A program made the translations under genes and the position numbers. Below, one piece after another: positions 6,566-7,892 of a stretch of DNA of 7,892 bases. Source of the DNA: Bacilli bacterium (GTDB taxonomy: Bacteria > Bacillota_I > Bacilli_A > RFN20 > CAG-826); assembly GCA_017531065.1 (NCBI GenBank), contig JAFXLR010000034.1, forward strand, positions 1 to 7,892, given 5' to 3'. Each line of letters opens with the position of its first letter. Position 1 is the stretch's first letter. The notes below the pieces were generated by a model. That model was not told where the DNA came from. It did no database searches and worked only from the letters and a program-made list of their open reading frames with translations.

Positions 6566-7624
6566 ATGGACATCTCATTATTCGACTATAACCTTCCTGA
6601 AGAGCTTATTGCCCAATCCCCAATGCAGCAGCGTGATGAATGCCGCTTGCTCGTCGTCGATAGGGAAAATAAGCGGTTTTTGCATAGGAAATTTCACGAC
6701 ATCATTGATTATATCGGCCCAAATGATGTTCTTGTGAGAAACAACACCAAGGTCATTCCAGCTAGACTCATCGGCACCAAAGAGGCGACCGGTGGAGCGG
6801 TGGAAGTCCTTCTTTTGAAACAGCTTGAAGGCGATGAGTGGGAGTGCCTTGTTGGCAATGCCCATAGCGTCAGAGAAGGCTCGGTTTGCACTTTCGGAAA
6901 TGGCGAGCTCAAATGCGTCTGCACTGCTGTCAAACCTGAAGGCATTAGGAACATGACATTCATCTACAAGGGCATCTTCTTGGAAGTCCTTGATATGCTT
7001 GGGCAGATGCCTCTTCCTCCATACATCAAAAAGATGTGTGCGAACAAAGATGATTACCAAACCGTTTACGCGAAAGTCCCCGGAAGCGCAGCGGCCCCAA
7101 CCGCCGGTTTTCATTTCACCAATGAACTCTTCGATGAGATTAAGGCCAAAGGCGCAAAGATCATCGACGTCACACTCAATATCGGTTTAGGAACTTTCCG
7201 CCCAGTCAAAGTCACTGACACCAAAGACCATGTCATGCATAGTGAGGTCTTCGAGATCAGCGAAGAAGCAGCGGAAGAGCTTAACAAAGCCAAAGCTGAA
7301 GGAAAACGAATCATCGCCGTTGGAACAACCTCAGTCAGAACCCTTGAGGCCGTTTACAAGAAATACGGGAAGTTCGTTGCCACTAGAGAACCAACTTCCA
7401 TCTTCATCGAACCTGGATACAAATATGAAGCGGTGGACGCTCTCATCACGAACTTCCATCTTCCAAAGAGCACCCTCGTTATGCTCGTCAGTGCTTTCAT
7501 GGGCAGAAAGTTCACTCTCTCCGTCTATGAGGAAGCCGTCAAAGAAAGATATCGCTTCTTCTCCTTTGGAGACGCCATGTTCATATATGGCAAATACGAC
7601 TATTCCAAAAACCTTGAGGATTAG
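6566..7624 (+). CDS. queA: S-adenosylmethionine:tRNA ribosyltransferase-isomerase
   Basis: The 352-residue cytoplasmic enzyme transfers and isomerises the ribosyl moiety of S-adenosylmethionine onto preQ1-modified tRNA, making epoxyqueuosine. Recognisable conserved blocks are FDYNLPEELIAQSP (6-19), NNTKVIPARL (59-68), GQMPLPPYI (146-154), YQTVYAKVPGSAAAPTAGFHF (164-184), GLGTFRPV (207-214), VGTTSVRTLE (252-261), DALITNFHLPKSTL (291-304) and RYRFFSFGDAMFIYG (328-342). Length is normal. The start codon follows the tgt stop TAA with no gap. AGAGG (6554-6558) within the end of tgt provides a ribosome binding site 7 nt upstream, so translation is likely coupled. One segment differs from most homologues as I recall them: the usual WEALVKP-type stretch reads WECLVGN (92-98). 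The TAG stop at 7622-7624 lies 2 nt before queH. Confidence 0.96.
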   Translation: MDISLFDYNLPEELIAQSPMQQRDECRLLVVDRENKRFLHRKFHDIIDYIGPNDVLVRNNTKVIPARLIGTKEATGGAVEVLLLKQLEGDEWECLVGNAHSVREGSVCTFGNGELKCVCTAVKPEGIRNMTFIYKGIFLEVLDMLGQMPLPPYIKKMCANKDDYQTVYAKVPGSAAAPTAGFHFTNELFDEIKAKGAKIIDVTLNIGLGTFRPVKVTDTKDHVMHSEVFEISEEAAEELNKAKAEGKRIIAVGTTSVRTLEAVYKKYGKFVATREPTSIFIEPGYKYEAVDALITNFHLPKSTLVMLVSAFMGRKFTLSVYEEAVKERYRFFSFGDAMFIYGKYDYSKNLED

Positions 7625-7626
7625 GG

Positions 7627-7892
7627 ATGAATATCAAGAAGCCTAACTACTACAACATCAGTCTTGAAGAGATCAAAAACCTTCATGGCGACAAAAAACC
7701 AAGGCTTCTTCTTCATGGCTGCTGTGGGCCTTGCTCTTGCTGGCCTCTCCTTTTCCTTTGCCCTCACTTCGATGTGACCATCATGTTCAATAACAGCAAC
7801 CTCTATCCTGAGGCGGCATATAACAAAAGACTCGATGAGCTGAAAAGACTCCTTGAGTATGTCAAAAGGGATTTCGGGTTTGATGTTGGGCT
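7627..7892 (+). CDS. queH: Epoxyqueuosine reductase QueH, N-terminal part (3' end outside window)
   Basis: Eighty-eight codons are visible and remain open at the right edge. The segment LLLHGCCGPCSCWPLL (27-42) carries the adjacent-cysteine motif C32-C33 plus C36 that marks QueH (DUF208). NNSNLYPEAAYNKRLDEL (55-72) corresponds to the family's FYNPNIYP...EY..R motif, with Asn-Ser in place of the common Asn-Pro. QueH is the non-cobalamin, iron-sulfur alternative to QueG, reducing epoxyqueuosine in tRNA to queuosine. Its later conserved cysteines lie beyond the window and cannot be checked. A GAGG (7616-7619) inside the end of queA lies 7 nt before the ATG. The extra cysteines C38 and C45 are noted; their role is unclear. 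The position directly after queA makes this the last chemical step of the operon. Confidence 0.94.
   Translation, partial: MNIKKPNYYNISLEEIKNLHGDKKPRLLLHGCCGPCSCWPLLFLCPHFDVTIMFNNSNLYPEAAYNKRLDELKRLLEYVKRDFGFDVG

Noticed and set aside
6578..7114. 178-residue minus-strand open frame opposite queA
   Set aside because: It is a shadow of queA, whose plus-strand frame carries all family motifs. The minus frame has no recognisable domain or ribosome binding site.

Overview
The window looks like chromosome from a Gram-positive bacterium, probably in the Bacilli/Firmicutes or a relative of the Mollicutes. The evidence is a preQ1-I-type riboswitch in front of queT, epoxyqueuosine reduction by QueH rather than QueG, and a flippase-like UPF0104 protein paired with a GT8 glycosyltransferase. 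Every Trp codon I checked is TGG, so nothing points to the mycoplasma genetic code. The taxonomic guess is inference and was not tested. I see no mobile elements, CRISPR array, rRNA or tRNA.

Layout: (1) positions 1-237 hold the C-terminal end of an unrecognised Lys/Glu-rich protein, closed by a clear intrinsic terminator. (2) 314-1471 is an HI0933/BaiN-type flavoprotein. (3) 1472-1657 is a structured non-coding stretch with several inverted repeats and a good promoter. It leads into an unrecognised 8-helix membrane protein at 1658-2614. (4) A perfect 10-bp hairpin with T-rich tracts on both sides acts as a bidirectional terminator against the convergent minus-strand pair. That pair is a UPF0104 flippase-like membrane protein (4646-3492) overlapping a GT8 glycosyltransferase (3499-2660), probably cell-envelope glycan or glycolipid work. 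(5) 4647-4840 is a divergent regulatory region. (6) 4841-7892 is a plus-strand queuosine operon: queT, tgt, queA and queH, the last cut by the window edge.

The queuosine genes form a complete route from imported preQ1 to tRNA queuosine. QueT brings in the precursor, Tgt exchanges it for G34 in GUN-anticodon tRNAs, QueA adds the epoxycyclopentanediol ring from S-adenosylmethionine, and QueH reduces epoxyqueuosine to queuosine. No de novo preQ1 genes (queD, queE, queC, queF) lie in the window. A compact preQ1-I-type aptamer lies immediately before queT, and its pseudoknot would bury the queT ribosome binding site, so precursor uptake should shut down when preQ1 is plentiful.

The most unexpected pattern is in the translation starts. 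The three genes without a usable Shine-Dalgarno sequence (the flavoprotein, the flippase-like protein and tgt) each have a promoter-like -35/-10 pair with a 17-bp spacer, and the -10 box ends only 7-9 nt before the ATG. This suggests leaderless or nearly leaderless mRNAs. The other genes with a visible start have a normal Shine-Dalgarno sequence. For tgt it also implies an internal promoter that would let tgt-queA-queH be expressed independently of the riboswitch. All known protein families here are familiar ones; I do not see a wholly new multi-gene system.
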